From: Chloroflexota bacterium
GTDB lineage: Bacteria > Chloroflexota > Anaerolineae > Anaerolineales > UBA4823
DNA: 40,848 nucleotides
Direction of reading: 5' to 3'
NCBI GenBank assembly: GCA_029557965.1
Contig: JAKQIM010000032.1
Coordinates: forward strand, 1 to 40,848
This document shows, in pieces, positions 30,597 to 39,703 of the stretch; the stretch's first letter is position 1; every line of letters begins with the position of its first letter. A program made the translations under genes and the position numbers. Below the pieces are notes generated by a model that was given only the letters and a program-made list of their open reading frames with translations, had not been told where the DNA came from and did no database searches.

Positions 30597-33167
30597 ATGA
30601 AAGTACCTATTTCTTGGTTACGTGATTTCGTTGATATTACCCTTCCCCTGGATGAGCTGGCGCACCGCCTGACCATGGCCGGGCTGGAAGTGGAAGAAAT
30701 GACCCTCGTTGGTCTCTCCATCCCATCTGGCCCGCTTGGGGCAGATGGGCGCGGCAGCCTAGACACAAAGATCTCAGGGCTATCGTGGGAGGCGGATAAG
30801 ATCGTGGTGGCGGCTGTATCGGAAGTGATGCCGCACCCCAACGCAGACCGCCTGGTGCTGTGCAAGCTGTATGACGGCGAACGCGAGCACATTGTGCTGA
30901 CCGGCGCCCCCAACCTGCAGCATCTCAAAGGCACCGGCCCCCTGCCACAACCGCTCAAAGTGCCGTATGCCCGCCTGGGCGCCCGCATTTATGACGGCCA
31001 CCAGCCCGGGCAGGTGCTGACCACCCTGAAGCCTGCCAAGATCCGGGGCATTGAATCTTACTCCATGATCTGCTCTGAAAAAGAGCTAGGCATCTCTGAA
31101 GAACACGACGGCATTATCATCCTGGATGACGAAGCCCCGGTGGGGCTGCCCCTGGCAGATTACATCGGCGATGCCGTGTTCGATATCGCCATCTTGCCCA
31201 GCACGGCCCGCACGGCCAGCATTTTGGGCGTGGCGCGCGAAGTAGCAGCCATCACCGGCCAGCCGCTGCGCCTTATGCCGGGCTTCTTCAGCTACTCAGC
31301 CGAAGGCCCTTCCATCGAGGGCAAAGCCAGCATCCAAATCACCACCCCCGAATTGAACCCGCGCTTCGTGCTTGGGCTGATCCAAGACCTGAAGATCGGC
31401 CCCAGCCCCTACTGGATGCAGCGCCGCCTGAAACTGGCCGGTATGCGGCCCATCAACAACCTGGTGGATATCACCAACTACGTGATGCTGGAGATCGGCC
31501 AGCCCCTGCACGCTTTTGACTACGATGTGCTGGTGCAGCGGGCGGGCGGCAAAGCCCCCACCATCATTACCCGCACTGCAGAAGCAGGCGAACGCCTGAC
31601 CACCCTGGATGGGGTAGAGCGCACGTTGAACGACTTCAGCGTGCTGGTGTGCGATACTGCCGGGGCACTCTCCATCGCCGGCGTAATGGGCGGGGCAGAA
31701 TCGGAGGTCAGCGACCAGACCCGCAACATCCTGCTGGAAGGCGCAGCCTGGAACTACATCAACACCCGCCGCACCATGGGCGCTCAAAAGCTGCAATCAG
31801 AAGCCGCTTACCGCTTCTCGCGCGGCGTACATCCGGCGATGGCTGAGCGGGGCGTGCGCCGCGGCCTGGAACTGATGCGCCTGTTGGGCGGCGGAGCCAT
31901 CTGCCAGGGCCTGGTGGATCATTACCCCCTGCCCGCCAGCGACCCCAAGATAACGCTCACCCCCGCAGAAGTTGAGCGCCTGTTGGGCGTCCCCGTCCCG
32001 GTTGAGCAGATCGTCAAGATCCTCGAGAGCCTGGAATTTGCTTGCCAGGTGACTCAAACCCCAGAGGGCGCCTCTATCCTGGTGCAGACCCCCGACCACC
32101 GCCTGGATATCGGCAACGACTTGATCGGCAAAGCCGACCTGATCGAGGAGATCGCTCGCATCTATGGGTATGATCGCATTCCCGAGACCCGCATGGCCGA
32201 TGCGCTGCCCCCCCAACGCAACAATCCTTCACTGGAGCGTGAGGAGCGGGTGCGCGACCTGTTGGTCGAGATGGGTCTGACCGAAATCGTCAGCTACCGG
32301 CTGACCCACCCAGACCGTGAAGCGCGGCGCGTGGCGCCCGGCACACCGCCTGAGGATAAACCCTACCTGTACCTGGCCAACCCAATGGCCAGTGATCGCA
32401 ACGTGCTGCGCCACAGCCTGCTCTCAAGCGTGCTAGAAGCGGTTGAACGCAATATCCGCCTGCGCCCACGCCTGGCCCTGTTTGAGATTGGGCCAGTCTT
32501 CATGTCATCTGAAGAGGGCACTTTGCCCGATGAGATGCAGCGCCTGGCAATTGTGATGACCGGGGAGCGCGACCTTGCCGGCTGGCAAAAAGCAGATACC
32601 GAACCTATGGATTTCTATGATCTCAAGGGCGTGTTGGAGGGCCTGTTAAGCGGTATGCACCTGTCTGCCCTGCGCATTGAGGCGGTGGAACACCCCAGCT
32701 TCCACCCGGGCAAATGTGCCCGCTTGTGGATCGGCGGCCAACCCCTGGGCGTGTTCGGCGAACTGCACCCCCTGGTGAGCGAACGCTACGACTTCCCGGC
32801 AGGGGCCGTGCTGGCGGCTGAGTTGGACCTAACCTCTCTGCTGGCCCTGGCACCCGAACGCTACGAGATGAGCAGCGTGCCGGCCTTCCCACCCGTGCTG
32901 GAAGACCTGGCTGTGGTGGTAGATGAGATCGTTCCGGCTGACCGCGTGGCCGAGTTGATCCGCCAGGCTGGCGGGCGCACGGTGACCGAGGTGCGCTTGT
33001 TCGACGTCTACCGGTCTGAGCAGTTGGGCACCGAGAAGAAAAGCCTGGCTTACAGCCTGGCCTACCAGGCGCCTGACCGGACCCTGACCGACAAGGATGT
33101 GGCCCAGGTACGCCAGAAGATCATCCGCCGTCTGGAACAGGAAACCGGCGCGAAACTGCGCAGTTGA
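30597..33167 (+). CDS. pheT: Phenylalanyl-tRNA synthetase beta subunit
   Basis: The 856-residue beta subunit has the full domain order: B1 (about 1-40), an EMAP/OB tRNA-binding domain (about 60-195), the B3/B4 editing domain with VARE and RTASILGVA (about 200-430; tRNA-Phe proofreading), B5 (about 440-520), the catalytic-like core and the C-terminal anticodon-binding FDX-ACB domain (about 760-856). It is some 50 residues longer than many homologues, mainly in the tRNA-binding region. AGAGGT precedes ATG 30597. It is expressed with pheS under the T-box, and a strong terminator follows. Confidence 0.97.
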   Translation: MKVPISWLRDFVDITLPLDELAHRLTMAGLEVEEMTLVGLSIPSGPLGADGRGSLDTKISGLSWEADKIVVAAVSEVMPHPNADRLVLCKLYDGEREHIVLTGAPNLQHLKGTGPLPQPLKVPYARLGARIYDGHQPGQVLTTLKPAKIRGIESYSMICSEKELGISEEHDGIIILDDEAPVGLPLADYIGDAVFDIAILPSTARTASILGVAREVAAITGQPLRLMPGFFSYSAEGPSIEGKASIQITTPELNPRFVLGLIQDLKIGPSPYWMQRRLKLAGMRPINNLVDITNYVMLEIGQPLHAFDYDVLVQRAGGKAPTIITRTAEAGERLTTLDGVERTLNDFSVLVCDTAGALSIAGVMGGAESEVSDQTRNILLEGAAWNYINTRRTMGAQKLQSEAAYRFSRGVHPAMAERGVRRGLELMRLLGGGAICQGLVDHYPLPASDPKITLTPAEVERLLGVPVPVEQIVKILESLEFACQVTQTPEGASILVQTPDHRLDIGNDLIGKADLIEEIARIYGYDRIPETRMADALPPQRNNPSLEREERVRDLLVEMGLTEIVSYRLTHPDREARRVAPGTPPEDKPYLYLANPMASDRNVLRHSLLSSVLEAVERNIRLRPRLALFEIGPVFMSSEEGTLPDEMQRLAIVMTGERDLAGWQKADTEPMDFYDLKGVLEGLLSGMHLSALRIEAVEHPSFHPGKCARLWIGGQPLGVFGELHPLVSERYDFPAGAVLAAELDLTSLLALAPERYEMSSVPAFPPVLEDLAVVVDEIVPADRVAELIRQAGGRTVTEVRLFDVYRSEQLGTEKKSLAYSLAYQAPDRTLTDKDVAQVRQKIIRRLEQETGAKLRS

Positions 33168-33170
33168 TCA

Positions 33171-33215
33171 AAAGAGGTTGTGAACGGGTAAAAGCCGCTC
33201 ACAACCTCTTTTTTT
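33171..33215 (+). terminator. Rho-independent terminator after pheT
   Basis: AAAGAGGTTGTGA (33171-33183) pairs perfectly with 33199-33211, with a further CGG/CCG inside, followed by seven T residues (33209-33215). Confidence 0.93.
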
Positions 33216-33219
33216 GTGC

Positions 33220-33248
33220 TTGCACAATTCGCATTTTTCTTCTATACT
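33220..33248 (+). promoter_or_regulatory. Sigma-70 promoter of the small membrane gene
   Basis: TTGCAC (33220-33225), a 17-nt spacer and TATACT (33243-33248). Transcription would start near 33255, about 23 nt before ATG 33278, leaving the AAGGAG site in the leader. Confidence 0.75.
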
Positions 33249-33277
33249 GGTAAGGACTCAGTGAAAGGAGAAACATC

Positions 33278-33574
33278 ATGGACAAGAAACAAACCGGTAT
33301 CATCGCCACCGTAGCCGCCAGCCTGCTGTGCGGCTGCCCGGGCCTTTCGGCACTGTGCTTTGGCGCATTCTTTGCTGTCATCAGCCAGATTCCTGGTGCT
33401 GAGATCGACGTTTTTGGCAGCAACGACCCAACCACTGCCCTGACCACAGGCCTGGGCATGGTCTGCGGTGGGCTGATCTTCGTTATCATCCCCATCGTCA
33501 TCGGCTTCGTGATGCTGCGCAAGAAACCAGGCGAGACCCCAGTTTCTAACGAGCCCCTCCCCCCAGCCATTTAA
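33278..33574 (+). CDS. Small Cys-containing two-helix membrane protein
   Basis: The 98-residue protein has two transmembrane segments (about 8-36 and 56-80) joined by a short polar loop, and a Pro-rich tail. The first helix contains CGCPG and a further Cys, and the second starts near VCGG. No family is recognised. AAGGAG lies 7 bases before ATG 33278, and it has its own promoter just after the pheT terminator, so it is a monocistronic unit. The function is unknown. Confidence 0.7.
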   Translation: MDKKQTGIIATVAASLLCGCPGLSALCFGAFFAVISQIPGAEIDVFGSNDPTTALTTGLGMVCGGLIFVIIPIVIGFVMLRKKPGETPVSNEPLPPAI

Positions 33575-33593
33575 ATTTTTCTTAACGCGAGTT

Positions 33594-33630
33594 CGGGTCA
33601 AGATGAAGCAGAATGCTCCATCTTGACCCG
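33594..33630 (-). terminator. Hairpin spanning the end of the MTHFR-fusion gene
   Basis: CGGGTCAAGATG (33594-33605) pairs perfectly with 33619-33630 (12 bp, 13-nt loop). It includes the leftward stop codon at 33598-33600. There is no U-tract immediately leftward. It may terminate the leftward operon and the rightward small gene. Confidence 0.55.
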
Positions 33631-35505
33631 CTCAACAATTTCGGCCGCCAGGTCGTAGCGGCTGAATTGGGGCATTAGATAGATGCCCTGTGCCCAAGAG
33701 CGCATCCTTTGTGCCAGTTCGACGGCTATGCGCACGCCCTCTTGGGCGGCATTTTCGCCTGCATCTTGAATGCGCTGGCGCATCGCCTCAGGGATCAAAA
33801 CCCCTGGCACCTCATTGTGCAAAAAGGCCGCATGGCGGGCGCTGTACAGCGGCAAAATACCCACCATCACCGGCACTTCCAATGGGCCATGCGCTTCTTG
33901 ATAAGCTTTCAAGAAGCCCTTGGCTTGTTCTGGCTCGTAGACAGGCTGGGTCAGGATGAAATCGGCCCCGGCCTTGAGCTTGCGGCGCAGGTTTTTGATC
34001 TCGGTGGCGGTATCTTGGGGCGTCAGGTTGAGGGCACAGCCGGCAAAGAACGAGGTCGGCTGGCCTATATCAGCCCCTGCATGGTCGATCCCAACATTAA
34101 AGTTCTGTTTGATCAGCTTGATCAGCCCAGAGGGCACCAGGTCATAATCATCCATCGCATCGGGATAATCGCCAATGGCGGTGGGATCGCCCATCACCAC
34201 AAACACGTTGCGGATACCCAGGGCATGGGCAGCCAACAGGTCGCCCTGCACGCGCAGCAAGTTGCGGCCGCGAGTGGGGAAATGGAGCACCGTCTCTACC
34301 CCCACCTTGCGCTGGACCATGTCACAGACGGCCCAGGGGCTCATGCGCATGCGCGCCATGGGGCTGTCGGCCACATTGATCACATCTGCCCCGGCCTCTG
34401 CCAGCAGGCTGGCACCGGCCAACAGCTTATGCGCCGCCAGGCCGCGCGGGGGGTCCATCTCTACGGCAACAGCGAATTTGCCTGCCGCCAGGCATTCTGC
34501 CAGGCGTGAGGGGAGGGCAGAAGCATCTGAACGTTCATCTGTCTCAGCCGGTAGGGTCAGCTCGCTGATGGTTGGGGCGCAGCCATTGGGCTGGCGGTCT
34601 AAGGCGGCGCGCATGGCGGCGATGTGGCGGGGGGTGGTGCCGCAGCAGCCGCCGATCAGGCTGGCGCCAGCCTCGCAAAAAGCCAAGGCGTATTCACCGA
34701 AGTAATCGGGGTTGGCCGGGTACATAATGCGCCCCCCAACCTGCTCTGGCCAACCGGCATTGGGCATCACCGAAAAGCGCATCCCGGGCACTGCGGCGCG
34801 CATCAGCCGCAGCATGCGCCAGATCTGGGCCGGGCCACCCGAGCAGTTGATCCCCACCAGGTCGGCTCCCGCGGCTGCCAGCGCGGTTGCGATCTTGGCA
34901 GGCGGATCACCCAACAGGGTGCGGTCATCGCGGGTGAAGGTCATCGAGGCCACCAAGGGCACCGCCGGGTGGCCTTGTGCAAACAAGGCCTGGGCGGCGG
35001 CAAGGGCTTCTTCCAGCTCATACAGGTCACTGAAGGTCTCGAGGATCAGCAAGTCCACCCCGCCCGACAAAAGGGCAGCAATCTGCTCAGCAAAGGCCTG
35101 GCGCGCTTGCTCGCGCTGAACACGGCCAAAGGGCGCCAACCTGACCCCCAATGGGCCAACGTCGCCGGCGATCAACACATCTTTGAAAGAGGCCAATGCT
35201 ACGCGGCGGGCCAATTCGACACCCGCCCGGTTGATCTCAGTCACCTTATCTTCCAGGCCGTGGACAGCCAGCTTGAAGCGGTTGGCGCCAAATGTATTGG
35301 TCTGGATGACCTGTGAGCCAGCGTCGATATACGCGCGGTGGATCTCGCCAACCAACGCCGGGCTGCTCAAGTTGAGGGCATCAAAACACTGGTCAAAACC
35401 AACCCCGCCCTCGTTCAAGAGCGTGCCCATGGCCCCATCTGAAAGCAAGGGGGCAGAAGAAGTCTCGATCAATTGTCTAAATCGATTCACCGGCAAAGCA
35501 TTCAT
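33598..35505 (-). CDS. yitJ: Homocysteine S-methyltransferase-methylenetetrahydrofolate reductase fusion
   Basis: The 635-residue protein has an N-terminal homocysteine methyltransferase barrel (about 10-305; DGAMGTLL, NTFGANRF, INCSGG, and the zinc-binding GGCCGTTP) and a C-terminal MTHFR domain (about 330-625; AVEMDPPRG, HFPTRGRN, VMGDPT and QPVYEPEQA). The reductase makes 5-methyl-THF from 5,10-methylene-THF with FAD. The arrangement matches Bacillus YitJ. A separate metF is not seen. It is the last gene of the met operon and overlaps the preceding gene by ATGA. Both Hcy-domain zinc ligands are present, so methyl transfer may be active; the methyl donor for this module is uncertain. Confidence 0.94.
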   Translation of the reverse strand: MNALPVNRFRQLIETSSAPLLSDGAMGTLLNEGGVGFDQCFDALNLSSPALVGEIHRAYIDAGSQVIQTNTFGANRFKLAVHGLEDKVTEINRAGVELARRVALASFKDVLIAGDVGPLGVRLAPFGRVQREQARQAFAEQIAALLSGGVDLLILETFSDLYELEEALAAAQALFAQGHPAVPLVASMTFTRDDRTLLGDPPAKIATALAAAGADLVGINCSGGPAQIWRMLRLMRAAVPGMRFSVMPNAGWPEQVGGRIMYPANPDYFGEYALAFCEAGASLIGGCCGTTPRHIAAMRAALDRQPNGCAPTISELTLPAETDERSDASALPSRLAECLAAGKFAVAVEMDPPRGLAAHKLLAGASLLAEAGADVINVADSPMARMRMSPWAVCDMVQRKVGVETVLHFPTRGRNLLRVQGDLLAAHALGIRNVFVVMGDPTAIGDYPDAMDDYDLVPSGLIKLIKQNFNVGIDHAGADIGQPTSFFAGCALNLTPQDTATEIKNLRRKLKAGADFILTQPVYEPEQAKGFLKAYQEAHGPLEVPVMVGILPLYSARHAAFLHNEVPGVLIPEAMRQRIQDAGENAAQEGVRIAVELAQRMRSWAQGIYLMPQFSRYDLAAEIVERVKMEHSASS

Positions 35506-36125
35506 CTATTCACCTCATTTTGCCTGGCAGGCATATTTTCAACCACCTGGGCCTGTAACTGCGCCAAGATGCCCCATGTTTGCAGTTCATGCAAGATTTC
35601 ACTCTGCCGGTTCGCCAGGTCATCGGGCGGACCAATCCGCACCGACGAGATGGGAGAACCCGGGTTGATAGGACGCAGCGGGTGCTCGGCAATCATGAAC
35701 GGCCACTTAATTTGGCGCGTATAGGTGCACCCATCAGGAGCAACAAGCACCCAGGCTGAGAAGAAATGAGCGCTGCGCTTTTCGGCCGGCACACCCTGCA
35801 GGCGCGAGAGCAAGTAATCCAGCCAGGTTTGATCATCCACCTGATCAGAGAAATGCCCCGCCCAACGGCGTGTTTGCAAACCGGGCTCGCCGTTGAGGGC
35901 GTCAATGGACAAACCAGCATCGTCACCGAAAGTCCAGGGATGCTGGGGTGAATGCACCTGGCATGCTTTAGCAAGCGCGTTTTCGAGGGCAGTAGCGCCA
36001 TTTTCAGGGAGGAGCGCGGCAGATTGGCCATTCAGCGTCTCCAGGTCAAAGCCAAAGGCGGCAAAAGCAGGCCGGAAAAGCAGGGCTTTCCAGGGATTGT
36101 GCGTAGCAAACAGGATGGCAGGCAT
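35502..36125 (-). CDS. Divergent Ham1/RdgB-like NTP pyrophosphatase
   Basis: The 207-residue protein has the N-terminal features of the Ham1/RdgB family, which hydrolyse non-canonical purine NTPs: THNPWK (residues 8-13), ENALAKA (48-54) and the catalytic DDAGL (D68-D69) followed by ALNGEPGLQTRRWAG. The second half is unusual: the expected GFGYDP segment and the C-terminal SHRG motif are absent, and the sequence has a different Pro-rich region (residues about 140-170). It may therefore have altered base specificity or be a non-housekeeping family member. It lies 9 bases after metH and overlaps the next gene by four bases, so it is tightly embedded in the methionine operon. Confidence 0.75.
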   Translation of the reverse strand: MPAILFATHNPWKALLFRPAFAAFGFDLETLNGQSAALLPENGATALENALAKACQVHSPQHPWTFGDDAGLSIDALNGEPGLQTRRWAGHFSDQVDDQTWLDYLLSRLQGVPAEKRSAHFFSAWVLVAPDGCTYTRQIKWPFMIAEHPLRPINPGSPISSVRIGPPDDLANRQSEILHELQTWGILAQLQAQVVENMPARQNEVNR

Positions 36126-36134
36126 ACCCGGCCC

Positions 36135-39100
36135 TTATTTGCTAAGTTGGTCTACCCGGCTCTCGCCCAGGGTAAAGTACCTGGCCTCGGGGTGGTGGAC
36201 GACGATGGCCGCGGTGGACTGCTCTGGCACAAGCTGGAAGGCCGCCGTCAGACTCATACCCAGTTCGCTCTCGGCTGGCAGCAGGTCGAACACTTTGCGG
36301 TGGTCGTCCAGCTCAGGGATAGAAGCGTAACCCCAAGAGTAACGCTTACCCTGCTCTTCTGGCAGGCCCAGCTCGCGGCGGATGTGGCGGTGCAGATATT
36401 CGGCAGCAGCCTCGGCGGTCTGCACAGCCAGGCCATGCAAATAATACGCTTCAGAATAGTCACCGGCCTCTTGCCAGTGGTCAAAACGCTCTGTGGCCTG
36501 CTGGCCCACCGTAACCACCTGGAACGCCACCAGGTCCATCTGCCCGCTGTCGTGAGAGGCAAAGTAATCGGCCAGGCACAGGTGGTCAGCTTCGGCCTGC
36601 CGGGGGAACTTGAAACGCGCCAGCTCGCGCTTCTTGCCATCCGCGGCATATACGATCAGCTCGTTGCCTTGTGATTGGCAGGGCCAATAGCCATACACGC
36701 CCTGGGGTTTCAGCCAGCCGGTGCGCAGGGCTTCGCGCTGCATTTTATCGAGACGGGCCTCGAAATCGACCTTAAGTTGTTCCCATTTATCACCGTGGGC
36801 ATTTTTGGCACCCCATGACAGACGGAAGAGCTCATTCTTAGACAGGTGCTGGAAGACGCTTTCAAGGGGCATCGAACGCACAACCCGAGGCCCAAGGGTC
36901 ACCTGGGCAGGCGCGTAGGGCTGGGGTTTGACCGCCGAGCGCTGAATGGCGGGGCCTTTCGAAGTTTCAGTTTTCATGCGTTCCATTTCACGGGCCGCAT
37001 CGCCGCGCAGGCGCTCTAACAGCTCAGGCCGGGACTTGGGATCGCTGAGGGCATCCATCACAGCCAGGCCCTCAAAAGCATCCTTGCAGTAGAAAACCCC
37101 TGGCTCATACAGCTCGCCCGATTCTGTGTACAGAATACGCCAGCCGAAGCGCCGGTTGATAGCCGCCCCACCTACCAGCACAGGCAGCTTGAGCCCGCGA
37201 CGCTGCAGCTCGTTGACGATCAGCGGCATTTGCTTGGAAGTGTTGACCAGCAGGGCACTCAAACCAATGGCATCTGCCCCGGCCTCAGCAGCCTTGGAAA
37301 TGATGGTCTCGGCGGGAACCTGCTTGCCCATATCGATGACTGTGTAACCGTTATTGGCCAGGATGGTCTTGACCAGGTTCTTGCCAATGTCGTGCACATC
37401 GCCGTAGACGGTCGCCAGCACCACCAGGCCCTTTGAGGTGCCTTCTTTCTTTTCCAGGTACTGCTCCAGGTGGGCAACAGCCTTCTTCATGACCTCAGCC
37501 GATTGCAAAACAAAGGGTAGGATCAACTCACCGGCCCCAAATTTATCCCCCACCTCTTTCATGGCCGGCAGCAGAACGGTGTTCAACGTCTCTACGGCAG
37601 TGGTATGGCGCGTGGAACTGTTGTGGATGATCTCGTCAATATCAGCTTCCACCCCGTCCTTATGGCGGTGCAAGATGCGCCAATGCAGGCGCTCTTGAGG
37701 GGTCATGTCAACGGTCGGATCGACAGCAGGGCCGGCCTCAGCCTGCGGGCCCAGGGATTCAAAATGCGCGATGTAACGCTGCAGCGCATCTGGGCGGCGG
37801 TTAAAGATCAAGTCTTCGGCCAGCTCGCGCTCCTCAGTGGGGATATCGGCATAGGGTGTGATGTGTGCCGGGTTGACAATGGCCATATCCAATCCGGCCT
37901 GCACCGCGTGATACAACATAACCGAGTTCAACACGGGCCGGGCATGCGCCGCCAGGCCAAAGGAAAGGTTGCTTACCCCCAAAGAGGTCAGCACACCCGG
38001 CAAGGCTTGCTTGATCAGGCGAATGCCTTCGATCGTCTCAATGGCAGAGGTGGCAAATTCAGGGTCGCCGGTGGCGAGGGTAAAGGTAAGGGTATCAAAG
38101 ACCAGGGCGTCGGGCCGCAGGCCATGTTCATTGACCGCAATATCATAGATCCGGCGGGCCACCTCCAGCTTTTTATCAGCCACCTTGGCCATGCCGCTCT
38201 CGTCAATCGTCAGAACGATGATGGCGGCGTTATATAACTTCGCCAGGGCAAACACCTGGTCGGCCTTGGCGCGCCCGCTTTCGAGGTGGGTGGAGTTGAT
38301 CAGGCAGCGGCCGGGGGCGGTCTCGAGGGCAGCCTTTAATACGTCCATTTCGGTGGTATCGATCACCAGGGGCGTCTCGACGCCGGCGGCCAACTTCTTA
38401 ACCACCCGGCGCATCAAATCGATTTCGTCTGGTCTTTCGGTCACTGCGGTCGAAATATCAAGGGTATGGGCCCCATACTCCACCTGCTCACGGCCAATCT
38501 CAAGGATGGCATCGTAATCTTCAGCCAACAAGAGACGTTTAAATTTCTTGCTGCCCTGGGCATTACAGCGCTCGCCGATCAACAAGGGCGGCGGCTCTTG
38601 GTGCATGGGGATGGCTCGCGTGGCCGAAGCCAACTGCGCCAGGGCCTGGGTGGGCCGAGCCGGAGCAGGACGCCGGTTCAGCTTCTCGACCAACATTTTC
38701 AAATGAGCCGGGGTGGTGCCGCAGCAGCCGCCCACTACGCTGATGTGGTGTTTTTCCACAAATTCCACCAGCGCAGCGGCAAATGGTTCTGGCCCCAGGG
38801 GATAGACCGCCTCCCCATCCACGTTGAGCGGCAGCCCAGCATTGGGGATGCAAGACACAGGCAGGGCTGCGTTCTCGCCCAGGTAACGGATGGGTTCGCG
38901 CATGTGCTCAGGACCGGTAGAACAGTTGAGCCCGATAACATCAATGGCCAGCCCTTCCAAAATGGCAAGGGCGGCGCCAATATCTGTGCCTAACAGCATG
39001 CGGCCGGTGGTATCCAGGGTGATTTGAGCTTGCACCGGCAGCCAGGTATTGGTTTGAGAAAAGGCCTGCTGGATGCCAGTAATAACGGCCTTGACCTCGA

Positions 39101-39626
39101 GGATATCTTGAGAAGTCTCGACCAACAGTAGATCCACACCGCCCTCGATCAACGCCACGGCCTGCTGGCAGAAGATGTCAGCCAGTTCTTTGAAAGTGAT
39201 ATTAGACAGCTCGGGATCGTCGGCTGATGGCAGCTTGCCCGATGGGCCAATCGAACCGGCCACGAAACGCGGCTGCTGTGGGGTGCTGTATTCATCGGCC
39301 AGGCGGCGGGCAAGGACTGCCGCAGCGTGGTTTACATCGGCTGTGCGGTCAGCCAGGCCGTATTCCGCCAATGTCAGGCGGTTTGCGCGGAAGGTGTCTG
39401 TTTCGAGCACATCCACGCCTACATCCAAAAAGGAACGATGCACCTTCTCTACCGCTTGCGGATAAGAGATGACCAGGTAATCGTTACAGCCGTTATACTG
39501 CTCGCCGCCGAAATGCTCTGCGGTCAGCTTTTGGGTTTGCAAGCTGGTACCCATCGCGCCGTCATAAACCAGCACACGTTGGCTCAAGGCATCCAGGTAA
39601 CGCCGGTTGGTATATTGTCGTTTCAT
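36135..39626 (-). CDS. metH: Cobalamin-dependent methionine synthase
   Basis: MetH transfers a methyl group from methyl-THF to homocysteine through cobalamin. Starting at ATG 39626 the product has 1163 residues: a homocysteine domain (about 1-315; zinc ligands in NCSTG and GGCCGTTP, C301-C302), a pterin domain (about 335-610), a B12 cap and Rossmann domain (about 640-875; D-x-H745-xxG in DVHDIGKNL is the cobalt ligand), and an AdoMet-binding reactivation domain (about 900-1160; RYSWGYASIPE). A longer frame starting at 39692 is rejected because AAGGAG lies 9 bases upstream of ATG 39626. All four modules are present. It is followed by the Ham1-like gene after 9 bases. Confidence 0.96.
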   Translation of the reverse strand: MKRQYTNRRYLDALSQRVLVYDGAMGTSLQTQKLTAEHFGGEQYNGCNDYLVISYPQAVEKVHRSFLDVGVDVLETDTFRANRLTLAEYGLADRTADVNHAAAVLARRLADEYSTPQQPRFVAGSIGPSGKLPSADDPELSNITFKELADIFCQQAVALIEGGVDLLLVETSQDILEVKAVITGIQQAFSQTNTWLPVQAQITLDTTGRMLLGTDIGAALAILEGLAIDVIGLNCSTGPEHMREPIRYLGENAALPVSCIPNAGLPLNVDGEAVYPLGPEPFAAALVEFVEKHHISVVGGCCGTTPAHLKMLVEKLNRRPAPARPTQALAQLASATRAIPMHQEPPPLLIGERCNAQGSKKFKRLLLAEDYDAILEIGREQVEYGAHTLDISTAVTERPDEIDLMRRVVKKLAAGVETPLVIDTTEMDVLKAALETAPGRCLINSTHLESGRAKADQVFALAKLYNAAIIVLTIDESGMAKVADKKLEVARRIYDIAVNEHGLRPDALVFDTLTFTLATGDPEFATSAIETIEGIRLIKQALPGVLTSLGVSNLSFGLAAHARPVLNSVMLYHAVQAGLDMAIVNPAHITPYADIPTEERELAEDLIFNRRPDALQRYIAHFESLGPQAEAGPAVDPTVDMTPQERLHWRILHRHKDGVEADIDEIIHNSSTRHTTAVETLNTVLLPAMKEVGDKFGAGELILPFVLQSAEVMKKAVAHLEQYLEKKEGTSKGLVVLATVYGDVHDIGKNLVKTILANNGYTVIDMGKQVPAETIISKAAEAGADAIGLSALLVNTSKQMPLIVNELQRRGLKLPVLVGGAAINRRFGWRILYTESGELYEPGVFYCKDAFEGLAVMDALSDPKSRPELLERLRGDAAREMERMKTETSKGPAIQRSAVKPQPYAPAQVTLGPRVVRSMPLESVFQHLSKNELFRLSWGAKNAHGDKWEQLKVDFEARLDKMQREALRTGWLKPQGVYGYWPCQSQGNELIVYAADGKKRELARFKFPRQAEADHLCLADYFASHDSGQMDLVAFQVVTVGQQATERFDHWQEAGDYSEAYYLHGLAVQTAEAAAEYLHRHIRRELGLPEEQGKRYSWGYASIPELDDHRKVFDLLPAESELGMSLTAAFQLVPEQSTAAIVVHHPEARYFTLGESRVDQLSK

Positions 39627-39703
39627 AGTAACAGACTCCTTTATTGGATATACTCGCGAGGGGAAAACGCCGCGCCAGGCAGCGAACCGCACAGACCCCT
39701 ATT

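Noticed and set aside
33709-35316. Long rightward frames opposite the homocysteine methyltransferase-MTHFR gene
   Set aside because: No domains or ribosome-binding sites; the leftward gene explains the sequence.
39627-39692. Upstream extension of metH
   Set aside because: The extra 22 residues have no counterpart in MetH and contain the AAGGAG site for ATG 39626.
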